A stretch of 64,000 nt of DNA from contig NZ_CP006269.1 in the NCBI RefSeq assembly GCF_000737535.1, positions 2,046,001 through 2,110,000 of the forward strand, written 5' to 3'. The translations under genes and the position numbers were made by a program. This DNA is from Synechococcus sp. KORDI-100. Lineage in GTDB: Bacteria; Cyanobacteriota; Cyanobacteriia; PCC-6307; Cyanobiaceae. Of this stretch, positions 8,801-17,003 are shown in pieces. Position 1 is the stretch's first letter. The number at the start of each line of letters is the position of its first letter. The notes below the pieces were generated by a model, which was not told where the DNA came from, made no database searches, and saw only the letters and a program-made list of their open reading frames with translations.

Positions 8801-9270
8801 CAGCTGGCCGGTTTCGAGACGCGCCGGATGTCCGTGCAGAAACTTCCCTGCAGAGGATGGCCCTCCCCATCCACGGCCGTGGTGCTGCGCAGGCGCAGGT
8901 TCGCGCGGGTGAACCAGATGCGTTCCTGCACCACCACCCCATCAGCCTGGGGCAGGGTCAACTCCATGCTTCCATCGGGCCAGAAGCGCCAAAGGCCAGT
9001 CGTCTCCTGAGCACCGCCTTGGATCGCAAGACGACCATCCGCCGAGAATTCGAGCCTGCTGGCGTGTCCCGAGGGAGGCACCACCTCCAGTCGCCCGACG
9101 CTCTGGTCCGCACCCTGGTCGTAGCTGACTTTGAGCTCCCCCCGTTCACTGGCGTGCCAGTCGTCGTCCCCTTCACTGAGCTCAAAACTGCTGCGCAGGC
9201 TCATCCATTCACCAGCGCAGAGCGTCAGGAAGGTCTTCGGATCCTCAGGTGGAAAGGGGTGATCACTCAT
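8800..9270 (-). CDS. phycobiliprotein lyase, CpcS/CpeS family
   Basis: A 156-aa lipocalin-like protein. The N-terminal [17 protein letters not shown] matches the lead motif of CpcS/CpeS/CpeU bilin lyases, which attach phycocyanobilin or phycoerythrobilin to Cys-82-type sites on phycobiliproteins. Later strands ([41 protein letters not shown]) fit the beta barrel. Which subfamily (CpcV, CpeS, CpeU) cannot be decided by eye. It overlaps trmD by one base and is translated in the same direction; no phycobilisome structural gene is nearby. Confidence 0.72.
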   Translation of the reverse strand: MSDHPFPPEDPKTFLTLCAGEWMSLRSSFELSEGDDDWHASERGELKVSYDQGADQSVGRLEVVPPSGHASRLEFSADGRLAIQGGAQETTGLWRFWPDGSMELTLPQADGVVVQERIWFTRANLRLRSTTAVDGEGHPLQGSFCTDIRRVSKPAS

Positions 9271-9292
9271 CGATCCATCCTCTCAGCCGGCT

Positions 9293-10195
9293 TCACCAGC
9301 TCATTGGCAGGAAGGGATAGGGACGATTCCAGCCATAGAGGGCCAGGCGCTCACGCCCCGGCAAGGCCCGCCCCCTGCGATGGAAGCCGAACACGTCTGC
9401 CAACACAAGGGTGTTCGCCGGGCAGGTGAGCGCCATAGGTGGGGGCAGGCCGAGGGAGTCGAGGTCTTCTTCACGGATGCGAAACGAACCGGAAACGTCA
9501 GGCTGTTGCTGATGCTGAATTGCCGCACTGGCGGTGGCCTGTTCCCAGCGCAACCGGGCCGTTGTGAGGCGGTGGCTGCCCGGCACCATCTCGAAGGGGC
9601 CATCCTGCTCCGTCACTGGGCGCAGAAAGATCCAGAACTTCAAGGCCCTGAAAAACGTATCGCGGTGGAGATCCTTCTGAAGATCGGGGATGCGGCTTTC
9701 CTCGCCGTGCACGGTCAGGTAAATGTCCAGCTTGCGGTGGTCTGCCGGCAGGCCGATCACCTGACGGGAGCAATCACTGAGGCGAGGGTCATGGCTGAGA
9801 GCTGCACTGCAGGGAAGCTGCTCAGGATCAATGTGCAGAAATCGGTTGAGCGTGCCGCCGTCATAACGATCGAAACCGCCGGGGAAGGGCTGCTTCGGCT
9901 GAAAGCCAGCTTGATCGTTCGATGCGAGCGGATGGGCAGCATTGGCCCTGGCCAGGTGCTCCTCCACCTCGTTTCGGAGCGCAACGAAGGCGGAGTCCGG
10001 CAGAAGGTTGGGAATCACGAGAAAGCCATCGCGCTCCAGGCTCTCCCAGTGACTGGGCTTCAGCCAACGCCTCCAACGACAGAAGGTGTCGGCCAGCTGC
10101 ACGCGACGGCGATGCAACTGCCAACGCCGGTTCAGCATCGGGTGTCCCACCCAGGGGTCCCGGAAGCTCTTGGTGCGCGTGAGCAAAGAGAGCAT
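9293..10195 (-). CDS. phytanoyl-CoA dioxygenase (PhyH) family oxygenase
   Basis: A 300-aa putative Fe(II)/2-oxoglutarate oxygenase. The N-terminal basic region is followed by the PhyH entry (LERDGFLVIPNLL). The metal pair appears as HxD in LQKDLHRDTFF, and the distal His in DVFGFHRRGRALPG is followed by an Arg suited to 2-oxoglutarate. GPFEMVPGSHRL is a typical PhyH strand. The substrate is unknown. It is the most upstream gene of the minus-strand group running down to larB, with a 22-bp gap to the lyase gene. Confidence 0.8.
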   Translation of the reverse strand: MLSLLTRTKSFRDPWVGHPMLNRRWQLHRRRVQLADTFCRWRRWLKPSHWESLERDGFLVIPNLLPDSAFVALRNEVEEHLARANAAHPLASNDQAGFQPKQPFPGGFDRYDGGTLNRFLHIDPEQLPCSAALSHDPRLSDCSRQVIGLPADHRKLDIYLTVHGEESRIPDLQKDLHRDTFFRALKFWIFLRPVTEQDGPFEMVPGSHRLTTARLRWEQATASAAIQHQQQPDVSGSFRIREEDLDSLGLPPPMALTCPANTLVLADVFGFHRRGRALPGRERLALYGWNRPYPFLPMSW

Positions 10196-10269
10196 GGGCC
10201 GGAGATTAGGCGGGTGATCGACGGATCCAATCGCGTTGGCTAGTTCTTCAGAAGACCAGCGATCGGATC

Positions 10270-10812
10270 ATGCGCACCCACTGGCGAGTCCAACCCCTCG
10301 CAGCGGCCCTGATCATGCTCAGCGTCAGCGGCTGCGCCACTGACCAGACCTCGAAATAGACCTCTCCAGACGCTGAGGAAACGACAGAGGTTGTTCAGAA
10401 CAGCACGACAGCCGAAACAAGCGAGGCTGCGCCAACAAACGAGGCCGATCAATCCGTGGAGACCGTGGAATCGGCGGAGGCTTCCCAGGACAAGGGGAAC
10501 GCTGACAGTGAACCAACCGCCAAGGTCGTTGAAGGGAAAGCCTCCTGGTATGGCCCAGGCTTCTACGGCAACAAAACCACCAGCGGCGAAGTTCTCGAAA
10601 AGGGCACGATGACGGCCGCCCACAGCAGCCTGCCGATGGGGACGGAGGTGAAAGTCACCAGACTTGATACCGGCGAGAGTGTGACTGTGGAGATCAATGA
10701 CCGAAAGCCGTTCAAGGAAGGAACCGTGATCGACCTGGCCCACGGCGCAGCGGAAGCCCTCGACATCGATGACGACGGCACTGCCAGCGTGAGCATCGAG
10801 GTGCTTGACTGA
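10270..10812 (+). pseudogene. rlpA: RlpA-like lipoprotein with in-frame amber codon 30
   Basis: ATG 10270 opens a lipoprotein signal (LIMLSVSGC, lipobox Cys at codon 22), but codon 30 is TAG (10357-10359). Beyond it the same frame continues to 10812: a Glu/Thr/Ala-rich linker, then the RlpA double-psi beta-barrel (GKASWYGPGFYGNKTTSGE, MTAAHSSLPMGTEVKVT, VEINDRKPF). Without the stop the protein would be 180 aa. RlpA proteins are outer-membrane lipoproteins acting on denuded peptidoglycan glycans. As written, only a 29-aa peptide or an unexported domain from GTG 10456 can be made. It could be a recent pseudogene, a sequencing error or amber readthrough. Confidence 0.75.
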
Positions 10813-10834
10813 GACCTCGACGCGAAGGTGACGC

Positions 10835-11773
10835 TCAGGGCGCATTGACGCCGTACCCGAGTTCGCTCAGCCGTTGTGGCTTGCTGCGCCAATCTGGCAC
10901 AACCTTCACGAACAGCTCGAGGTACACCGGCCCATCGATCAGGGTCTGCATTTGCAGGCGGGCACCCTGACCGATCGTTTTGAGCATGCCCCCCCCCTTG
11001 CCGATCAGGATCCCCTTCTGGCTTTTGCGTTCCACCAGCACAGTCGCCAGCACAGCCGTACGCCCGTTGCCTTTGCCCTTGGCTGGTATCTCCTCAACGC
11101 GGTCGATGGTCACCGCCACGCTGTGGGGAACCTCCTCGCGGGTGTGCAGCAGCACCTGCTCCCGGATCAGCTCCCCCATCAGCACCCGCTCAGGCTGATC
11201 ACACACCATCTCCGCTGGATAGAGCTGGGGACCAGACGGCAGCATCGCCGCCATGTCCACGGTCAGGGCAGAGCATCCCTCCCCAGAGAGCGCACTGCAT
11301 CGATACCTGGGCCAATCCAATCCAGAGAGCAACTCGTCGTACGCCGCTTCAGAGGGCTCCTGCTGGTCGGGCGCAACCTTGTCCCATTTGTTCAGGACAA
11401 CGATCACGGGAAGCGGCTGCTGGCGCAGCAGGTTGACGATGAAGGCATCGCCGCGGCCCGGTCGCTCACATCCCTCCAGCAACAGCACCACCAGATCCAC
11501 TTCACCGATGGCGCTGCGGGCGCTTTGCACCAGACGCTCTCCCAGCAGGTGGTGGGGCTTGTGAATTCCGGGCGTGTCCACCAGAACCATCTGCGCCACA
11601 TCCGTCGTGAGGATGGCCCGCAAACGATTGCGGGTGGTCTGGGCCACAGGAGAGGTGATCGCCACCTTCTCCCCCACCAACTGGTTCACCAGGGTGGATT
11701 TGCCCACGTTGGGCCGGCCGATCAGAGCGATGAAACCGGAGCGATGGTCCTCCGGCAACGGTGTGCTGAGCAT
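10835..11773 (-). CDS. era: GTPase Era
   Basis: Ribosome-assembly GTPase that binds the 3' end of 16S rRNA. G motifs are intact: GRPNVGKST (G1), DTPGIHKP (G3) and NKWD (G4). The C-terminal KH domain contains LIGKGGGMLKTIGQGARLQMQ in shortened form and ends in WRSKPQRLSELGYG. At 312 aa it is the normal length. It converges on the rlpA remnant and diverges from the hypothetical gene at 11834. Confidence 0.96.
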   Translation of the reverse strand: MLSTPLPEDHRSGFIALIGRPNVGKSTLVNQLVGEKVAITSPVAQTTRNRLRAILTTDVAQMVLVDTPGIHKPHHLLGERLVQSARSAIGEVDLVVLLLEGCERPGRGDAFIVNLLRQQPLPVIVVLNKWDKVAPDQQEPSEAAYDELLSGLDWPRYRCSALSGEGCSALTVDMAAMLPSGPQLYPAEMVCDQPERVLMGELIREQVLLHTREEVPHSVAVTIDRVEEIPAKGKGNGRTAVLATVLVERKSQKGILIGKGGGMLKTIGQGARLQMQTLIDGPVYLELFVKVVPDWRSKPQRLSELGYGVNAP

Positions 11774-11833
11774 GGTTCAAGTCTGCGCCGTCATCTTCCG
11801 GGCCATAACCTGCGCCCACTGGAGTGGCGTGCC

Positions 11834-12352
11834 ATGGCCGATCTGCAACCCACCTTTCAGCAGGCGATGGAGATCACGGCCTCCTGGCTGCGCCAGTGGG
11901 AGAATGAGGAGATCAGCGATGAGGTGCTGGCGGATCGCATCGGCGAGATGGTGGCCAGCAGGGATGGAGCTCGCGGATTCTTTGTGGTGAGCCTGGCGGG
12001 AGACAGCGCCCTGATGGATCGGCTGCCCGATCCGGTGGTCGGCCAGCTGCGCGCTGCAGGGGAAGGGGTGGTGGATCTCAGCGTGCGCAACCTGGCGATG
12101 AGTTCCGCGATGGCGCTGCAGCATCAACGCACCGGTGATGAAGCCCAGCAGGCAGGGTCGGAGCAGGTGAGAGCGCGCTGCACCGAATTGCTGCGATTGC
12201 TGGAACCGGATCTCGTCAAGCAGCGGCTCGAACAGCTACTTGAAGGTTGCGATAACCGGGGGGACGACGTCAGTTTTCTGAAGCGATGGGGTTACGACGA
12301 CGGACAGATACGAGCCATCAGCGCCAGTGCCCTTGCTGTGGCGCATGACTGA
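11834..12352 (+). CDS. conserved hypothetical protein (172 aa)
   Basis: The frame is open upstream, but protein-like sequence starts at ATG 11834 (MADLQPTFQQAMEITASWL). The product is soluble, acidic and helical, with a conserved-looking core DEVLADRIGEMVASRDGARGFFVVSL and a C-terminal helical part (ELLRLLEPDLVKQRLEQLLEGC). Proteins of this type occur in marine picocyanobacteria without assigned function. It is divergent from era with a 60-bp gap and converges on the porin remnant. Confidence 0.72.
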   Translation: MADLQPTFQQAMEITASWLRQWENEEISDEVLADRIGEMVASRDGARGFFVVSLAGDSALMDRLPDPVVGQLRAAGEGVVDLSVRNLAMSSAMALQHQRTGDEAQQAGSEQVRARCTELLRLLEPDLVKQRLEQLLEGCDNRGDDVSFLKRWGYDDGQIRAISASALAVAHD

Positions 12353-12357
12353 GCGAC

Positions 12358-12612
12358 TCAGAAGGTGATGCTCATCTGAAGCCCGAGCACAAGCGCATCA
12401 TCAATCTCGCCCTGTCCCATCGGATTGAAAACGTATTGAACACTTAACTGAACCGAAGCGTTACCGCCCAACATCACCTGATATCCCAGCTCCAACACAG
12501 ATTCCCAGATCGGTCCGTCAGGGATGGCACGACTCCAGTTGGCATTGCTCAGACCGACGACGATGGCATCAAACGGTCTGCTGCGGATCACGCCCTTGCC
12601 CACCCAGCCGCC
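12358..12612 (-). pseudogene. 3' remnant of an OprB-type porin gene
   Basis: About 83 codons encode only the C-terminal end of a carbohydrate-selective outer-membrane porin: alternating beta strands (WESVLELGYQVMLGGNASVQ, SVQYVFNPMGQG) and a terminal Phe (ALVLGLQMSITF), the outer-membrane insertion signature. Upstream the frame reads GGWVGKGVIRSRPFD and then loses porin character, because the sequence becomes the MFS gene below in another frame. The porin's signal peptide, SLH domain and most of the barrel are missing. Confidence 0.78.
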
Positions 12613-13045
12613 CCCGCTGATCGGCTGGTGACACCTCCGCGATGTAGGCGGGCGTCAGAATGCTGGCAAAGCCGACACCCAGGCCGCCGATCACCCTCCA
12701 GCTGATCAAGGCGAACAGAGACTGCGCCAAAGCCGAGCCGATCGCGCTGGCCAGGAACAGGACCGCCGCCACCACCATGCTGTGGCGACGTCCGATCCGA
12801 TCCGACAGCCATCCTGCAGAAAGGTCACCAACAGCTGATCCCAGCAGGGCTGCCGCCACCGACCGACCGAGATCATCAGACGAAATATTGAACACCTCGC
12901 AAATCGCACCGACGGCACCATTGATCACGGTGGTGTCGTAACCGAAGAGAAAACCGCCCAAGGCCGCCGACAGGGCGATCTGAAGAATGAAACGCCATCG
13001 TTTGCGTTGGCGTTTCTGTTCAGGGAGTGAAAACGAAGGCTCCAC
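12569..13045 (-). pseudogene. 5' remnant of a sugar-porter MFS transporter
   Basis: From ATG 13045 the frame gives the first five or so helices of a sugar porter (GlcP/GalP/XylE type): GGFLFGYDTTVINGAVG in TM1, the loop motif GWLSDRIGRRHSM, then RVIGGLGVGFASILTPAYIAE and the PADQRGRLG motif after TM4. Family members continue for about 300 more residues. Here, after RGRLG, only ten unrelated residues follow before a stop. The frame runs straight into the porin remnant, so a deletion removed the 3' two-thirds of this gene and the 5' part of the porin gene. Confidence 0.82.
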
Positions 13046-13131
13046 CGGTACATCTGCGTCGTCTCAATGCAGCGCGGATGAGTCGGCCTGCCATCCATGC
13101 CGCAAGCAAACGAAACGGTAATTTCAGTCAC

Positions 13132-13154
13132 AAAAAAGCCCCAGACAAACTGGG
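13132..13154 (-). terminator. Rho-independent-like terminator of the Bax-inhibitor gene
   Basis: Read on the minus strand: stem CCCAG, loop of five, stem CTGGG (13140-13154), then GC and six T (13132-13137). It lies 38 bp past the stop codon of the gene at 13192-13953. The stem is short (5 bp), so strength is uncertain. Confidence 0.5.
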
Positions 13155-13191
13155 ACGCAAGTGATGTTGAAACTCAGATCAACTGAATCGA

Positions 13192-13953
13192 TCAGTCTCT
13201 TCGTCCACCACCGTTGATGACAATGATCAATCGAAGGATGAAGATAAAAAGATTGATGTAAGTGAGATACATGCTTAGGGCGCCGGCCAGGTACTGCTCG
13301 TCCTGGTAGGTGCGAGGCATCGTGTAGAAATCGACGAAAGCGGCGCCGATGAACAGCACTGTGCCGAAGCCCGCGATCATCAGCTCAAAGCTGGTGCCGT
13401 GGAACATCTCGGGAGCAAAGAATCCGCCGATGAATTGGACCACCATCGCCAGGATCAAACCGATCAGTCCGAGCCCGACCACTCCCGAGAGGGCCTGTCC
13501 GACGCTGTCGCTCATCCGGCGACCCACCACTGAGGCGATCACAAACGTGATTCCAGTGGCAAGAGCAGCTGTTCCGACAGCGCCAATGCCGGCGACAGCT
13601 CCTGCGTAGGCCACCAGGCCGCTCAACGTGAAGCCTGTGATCAAGCTGTAAACGGCAAGCAGAGGAAGTGCCGTGGAGTTGTTTCCTTTCATCGCCACGT
13701 TCTGAGCGACGAAGAAAAGAATCAGGTTGCCGATGAGAGCGACCAAGAAGAGGGGCAGGAACAGGGGCGTTGCCATCAGCGAAAGCCCGCCGATCACGCC
13801 GACCGAGGTGAGCACCATGCCGCCCCCCACATAGGGAAGGGCTTTGTTGACCACATTGGGGCCGACCAGGGCACTCGATTGAGCCTCGCGAATGGCCTGT
13901 TGAAAATTGCTGCTGGCTGGCATGTTGACCGAACCATTCGTCACTTCAGACAC
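13192..13953 (-). CDS. Bax inhibitor-1/YccA family membrane protein
   Basis: A 253-aa polytopic inner-membrane protein of the BI-1/YccA group (possible calcium-leak or stress-regulatory channel; the function in cyanobacteria is not known). After a soluble N-terminus of about 40 residues there are seven hydrophobic segments, with family features such as VYSLITGFTLSGLV, VDFYTMPRTY and YLTYINLFIFILRLI near the C-terminus. The ATG start is unambiguous. It is a single gene with a terminator-like hairpin 38 bp downstream. Confidence 0.88.
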   Translation of the reverse strand: MSEVTNGSVNMPASSNFQQAIREAQSSALVGPNVVNKALPYVGGGMVLTSVGVIGGLSLMATPLFLPLFLVALIGNLILFFVAQNVAMKGNNSTALPLLAVYSLITGFTLSGLVAYAGAVAGIGAVGTAALATGITFVIASVVGRRMSDSVGQALSGVVGLGLIGLILAMVVQFIGGFFAPEMFHGTSFELMIAGFGTVLFIGAAFVDFYTMPRTYQDEQYLAGALSMYLTYINLFIFILRLIIVINGGGRRD

Positions 13954-13991
13954 TTTGCCAGTGCTGACAAGGGTTTGAAGTGTGGATCCCC

Positions 13992-14987
13992 CTAACGGTG
14001 CATTGACCGTGACACTTTGCCGCTGTCCCGCTTCGCATAAGCCTCGACAACCCGTTGCACCAGCGGGTGACGCACGACATCCGCAGACGTCAGACGACAG
14101 ACGGCGACACCCTCCACACCATCGAGAACCTCCGAGGCTTCGACAAGACCGCTGAGCTGTCCAGAGGGCAGATCCACCTGTGTGGTGTCACCGGTGACGA
14201 CCATGCGAGATCGTTCGCCAAGCCTGGTGAGCACCATGCGCATCTGCGCCGGCGTGGTGTTCTGTGCCTCATCGAGGATCACGAACGCCTCACTCAGGGT
14301 CCGGCCACGCATGTAGGCCAGAGGGGCCACTTCAATCACACCCTTCTCGAGCAACACCGTGGTTTTTTCAGGCCCCAGCAGGGAATGCAGCGCGTCGTAA
14401 AGGGGCCTCAGATATGGATCCACCTTCTGTTGAAGATCGCCTGGCAGGAATCCCAGACGCTCCCCAGCCTCGACAGCTGGCCTGGTAAGAATCAAGCGCT
14501 CCACCTTGCGTTCGGTAAGCATCCGGACGGCCAGAACGGTGGCCAGAAACGTTTTTCCTGTGCCGGCAGGACCCAGGGCAAAGGTGAGGTCGTGACGCTC
14601 CATGGCATCGACATACTTCTTCTGCCTCAGGGTTCGAGGCCTGAGGAGATTGCCTCTCTGGCTTCGTGCCAGAACCTGCTCGCCCATGGCGGCATGGTCA
14701 TCGGCACGGCCGGTGTTCAGCGCCCCGAGGGCCGTCTGCAGATCCACAGCCGTAATCGCCTGGCCGTCCTGCCAGATCGGTCTCACCAGCTCCACCACGG
14801 CTGCGGCCCGTTCGATCTGGGTGGGACGGCCGGTGATCACCAGTTGAAGGCCGCGCAACACCAGGGCGGCACCAGTGAGTGCCCCCAGACGATGCAAAGT
14901 CGCTTCCGCTTCCCCGGCCAGAGCCAGAGCCGCGTCGGGATCAGGAAGGTCGAGAACGAAGCGGCCGTTGTCGCCGTCGTCAGACAC
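13992..14987 (-). CDS. phoH: PhoH-like ATPase
   Basis: A 331-aa cytoplasmic PhoH/YbeZ-family protein, implicated in other bacteria in RNA and ribosome quality control with YbeY. It has an N-terminal KH-like region, Walker A ALGPAGTGKTFLA and Walker B AFVILDEAQN, followed by TRLGERSRMVVTGD. The catalytic residues are all present. It lies 8 bp downstream of rpsP on the same strand, so it probably belongs to the ffh-rpsP-phoH unit. Confidence 0.92.
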   Translation of the reverse strand: MSDDGDNGRFVLDLPDPDAALALAGEAEATLHRLGALTGAALVLRGLQLVITGRPTQIERAAAVVELVRPIWQDGQAITAVDLQTALGALNTGRADDHAAMGEQVLARSQRGNLLRPRTLRQKKYVDAMERHDLTFALGPAGTGKTFLATVLAVRMLTERKVERLILTRPAVEAGERLGFLPGDLQQKVDPYLRPLYDALHSLLGPEKTTVLLEKGVIEVAPLAYMRGRTLSEAFVILDEAQNTTPAQMRMVLTRLGERSRMVVTGDTTQVDLPSGQLSGLVEASEVLDGVEGVAVCRLTSADVVRHPLVQRVVEAYAKRDSGKVSRSMHR

Positions 14988-14995
14988 TGCCTGGA

Positions 14996-15388
14996 TCAGG
15001 CTTCAGTGGTCTCAGCCGCGTCGCCGTCTGCAGCAGGCGCTTCAGATTCAGCAGCTTTCGCCGCAGCAGCCTCCTTGGCGGCCTGCTTCGCATCCGCCTC
15101 ACGTTTGGCAGCCTGCTTGGCCTTTCCAACAATCTCTGCGGATCGAACGGTCTTCTCGATCAGGCCTCCACGCTCCAGAAGGGTGCGCACCACATCGGTG
15201 GGCTGGGCACCCTGACTCAACCGCTGGCGGATGGCCTCGGTATCGAGACGGGTTTCCTTGGTGCGGGGGTTGTAAAAGCCGAGCTCCTGCAACGGACGGC
15301 CATCCCGGCGGGACGTGCTGTTGCAGGCCACGAGGCGGAAGCTCGCTTCCCGCTTCTTGCCGAACCGCTTCAGGCGGAGCTTGATCAT
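14996..15388 (-). CDS. rpsP: 30S ribosomal protein S16 with Ala-rich C-terminal extension
   Basis: The first ~85 residues are S16 ([43 protein letters not shown]). Bacterial S16 is usually 80-90 aa; this one continues to 130 with an Ala/Lys/Glu-rich tail ([17 protein letters not shown]) ending in acidic residues. The tail is unlikely to be part of the ribosomal fold. The gene lies between ffh and phoH on the same strand, 79 bp after ffh. Confidence 0.95.
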   Translation of the reverse strand: MIKLRLKRFGKKREASFRLVACNSTSRRDGRPLQELGFYNPRTKETRLDTEAIRQRLSQGAQPTDVVRTLLERGGLIEKTVRSAEIVGKAKQAAKREADAKQAAKEAAAAKAAESEAPAADGDAAETTEA

Positions 15389-15467
15389 TGTGGCGCTGGA
15401 GTGAGGAGTGGTCGTCGTTCAGGCTGCGCCGTAGCGCCCGCCAAACAGCAACTTTACCGTTTCGCCA

Positions 15468-16958
15468 TCACAGCTCTCCAAAACCCTTCTTTTTCTTGGC
15501 CGGACGCTGCCGCTTCGGCGCGCCGCCGCGGCCAGGCCGTCCGCCCCCACCAGCGGGCATACCACCCATGCCGGGCATACCACCCATGCCCGGGAACCCT
15601 CCCATTCCAGGTATGCCTCCCATTCCGGGCATTCCCGGCATTCCTCCCATCCCCGGCATGTTGCCCTGGCTCATCTGCTGCATGAAGCCGCGCATTTTCT
15701 GGAAGTCGGCCAGCACCTTGTCCACATCAGCGGGCTGATGACCACTGCCGCCGGCGATCCGCCGACGTCTTGAGGGTTGGCTTGCGAGCAGATCCGGGTT
15801 TTCCCGCTCCTGCTGCGTCATCGAGCCGATCATCGCCTCAATGCGCTTGAGCTGCTGCTCACCCTGCTTGAGCATGCCGTCGTCGATCTTGTTCATGCCC
15901 GGGATCATCTTCATCAGGCCTCCAAGAGAGCCCATCCGCTTGATCAGGCGCATCTGCTTCACGAAGTCTGAGAAGTCAAACGTCGCCTCCTGCAGCTTCT
16001 TCTGCATCTTTTCAACGTCGGCGAGTTCGACCTCCTTCTGGGCCTTCTCCACCAGCGTCAGCACGTCGCCCATGCCGAGGATTCGGCTGGCCATCCGTTC
16101 GGGATGGAACGGCTGCAGGGCCTCCACCTTCTCGCCGGTGCCGATGAACTTGATCGGCTGACCGCTCACCTTGCGGATCGACAGGGCGGCACCGCCGCGG
16201 GAATCACCATCGAGTTTGGTGAGCACCGCTCCGGTGATCCCCACCTGATCGTGGAAGGCACGGGTGAGTTCGGCCGCCTCCTGGCCGATCATCGAATCCA
16301 CCACCAGCAGCACCTCATCGGGCTGCACGGCAGTGCGGATCCGCACCATCTCCTCCATCATCTCGGTGTCGATCTGGAGGCGACCGGCGGTGTCCACCAG
16401 GAGCGCGTCGAACCCTTCCTCTTTCGCCTTGGCCAGACCAGCGGCCGCGATATCTTCGGGCTTGGCCTCAGCACCAAGGCTGAACACCTCTACATCGATC
16501 TGAGCACCGAGTGTTTTCAGCTGCTCGATGGCCGCTGGTCGGTAGACATCTGCACCCACCATCAGGGCACGGCGCCCCTGATCCTTGAGGTGAAGGCCCA
16601 GCTTGGCCGTGGCCGTGGTCTTACCAGCACCCTGAAGACCGGCCATCAGAACAACGGTGGGCGCTTCAGCCGCCTTGGCCAGAGGAGCGTTATCGCCCCC
16701 CATGACCTCCACCAGCTGTTCATGGACCACCTGGATGAACTTCTGATCCGGGCTGACCCCGCGCACCACCTCGGCACCGACGGCTTTGTCGCGGACCTCG
16801 GCGACGAAGTCCTTCACCACCGGAAGGCTCACATCCGCCTCAAGAAGCGCCCGACGAACGTCCTTCAGGGCTCCTTCAACATTGGTTTCGCTGATCGCGT
16901 CCTGGCCTCTGAGGCCTTTGACCGCATCTTCGAATCGGGCTGAAAGCTCATCGAACAT
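15468..16958 (-). CDS. ffh: signal recognition particle protein Ffh (SRP54)
   Basis: GTPase of SRP that targets nascent membrane proteins, working with the SRP RNA gene at 45.4 kb. It has the N domain, the G domain (GLQGAGKTTATAKL, DTAGRLQ, LTKLDGDSRGG) and the Met-rich M domain (MRLIKRMGSLGGLMKMIPGM). It ends in a long Gly/Met/Pro repeat region (about residues 420-470, units like GMGGMPGM) and a Lys-rich tail. At 496 aa it is longer than E. coli Ffh (453) because of that repeat region. Confidence 0.97.
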   Translation of the reverse strand: MFDELSARFEDAVKGLRGQDAISETNVEGALKDVRRALLEADVSLPVVKDFVAEVRDKAVGAEVVRGVSPDQKFIQVVHEQLVEVMGGDNAPLAKAAEAPTVVLMAGLQGAGKTTATAKLGLHLKDQGRRALMVGADVYRPAAIEQLKTLGAQIDVEVFSLGAEAKPEDIAAAGLAKAKEEGFDALLVDTAGRLQIDTEMMEEMVRIRTAVQPDEVLLVVDSMIGQEAAELTRAFHDQVGITGAVLTKLDGDSRGGAALSIRKVSGQPIKFIGTGEKVEALQPFHPERMASRILGMGDVLTLVEKAQKEVELADVEKMQKKLQEATFDFSDFVKQMRLIKRMGSLGGLMKMIPGMNKIDDGMLKQGEQQLKRIEAMIGSMTQQERENPDLLASQPSRRRRIAGGSGHQPADVDKVLADFQKMRGFMQQMSQGNMPGMGGMPGMPGMGGIPGMGGFPGMGGMPGMGGMPAGGGGRPGRGGAPKRQRPAKKKKGFGEL

Positions 16959-17003
16959 CAGCGGAAACCAATAACGCTGCTGCGATCGTAAAAAGAGACC
17001 CGA

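Noticed and set aside
10874-11833. Long plus-strand frame leading into the hypothetical gene at 11834
   Set aside because: It is the antisense shadow of era; protein-like sequence begins only at ATG 11834.
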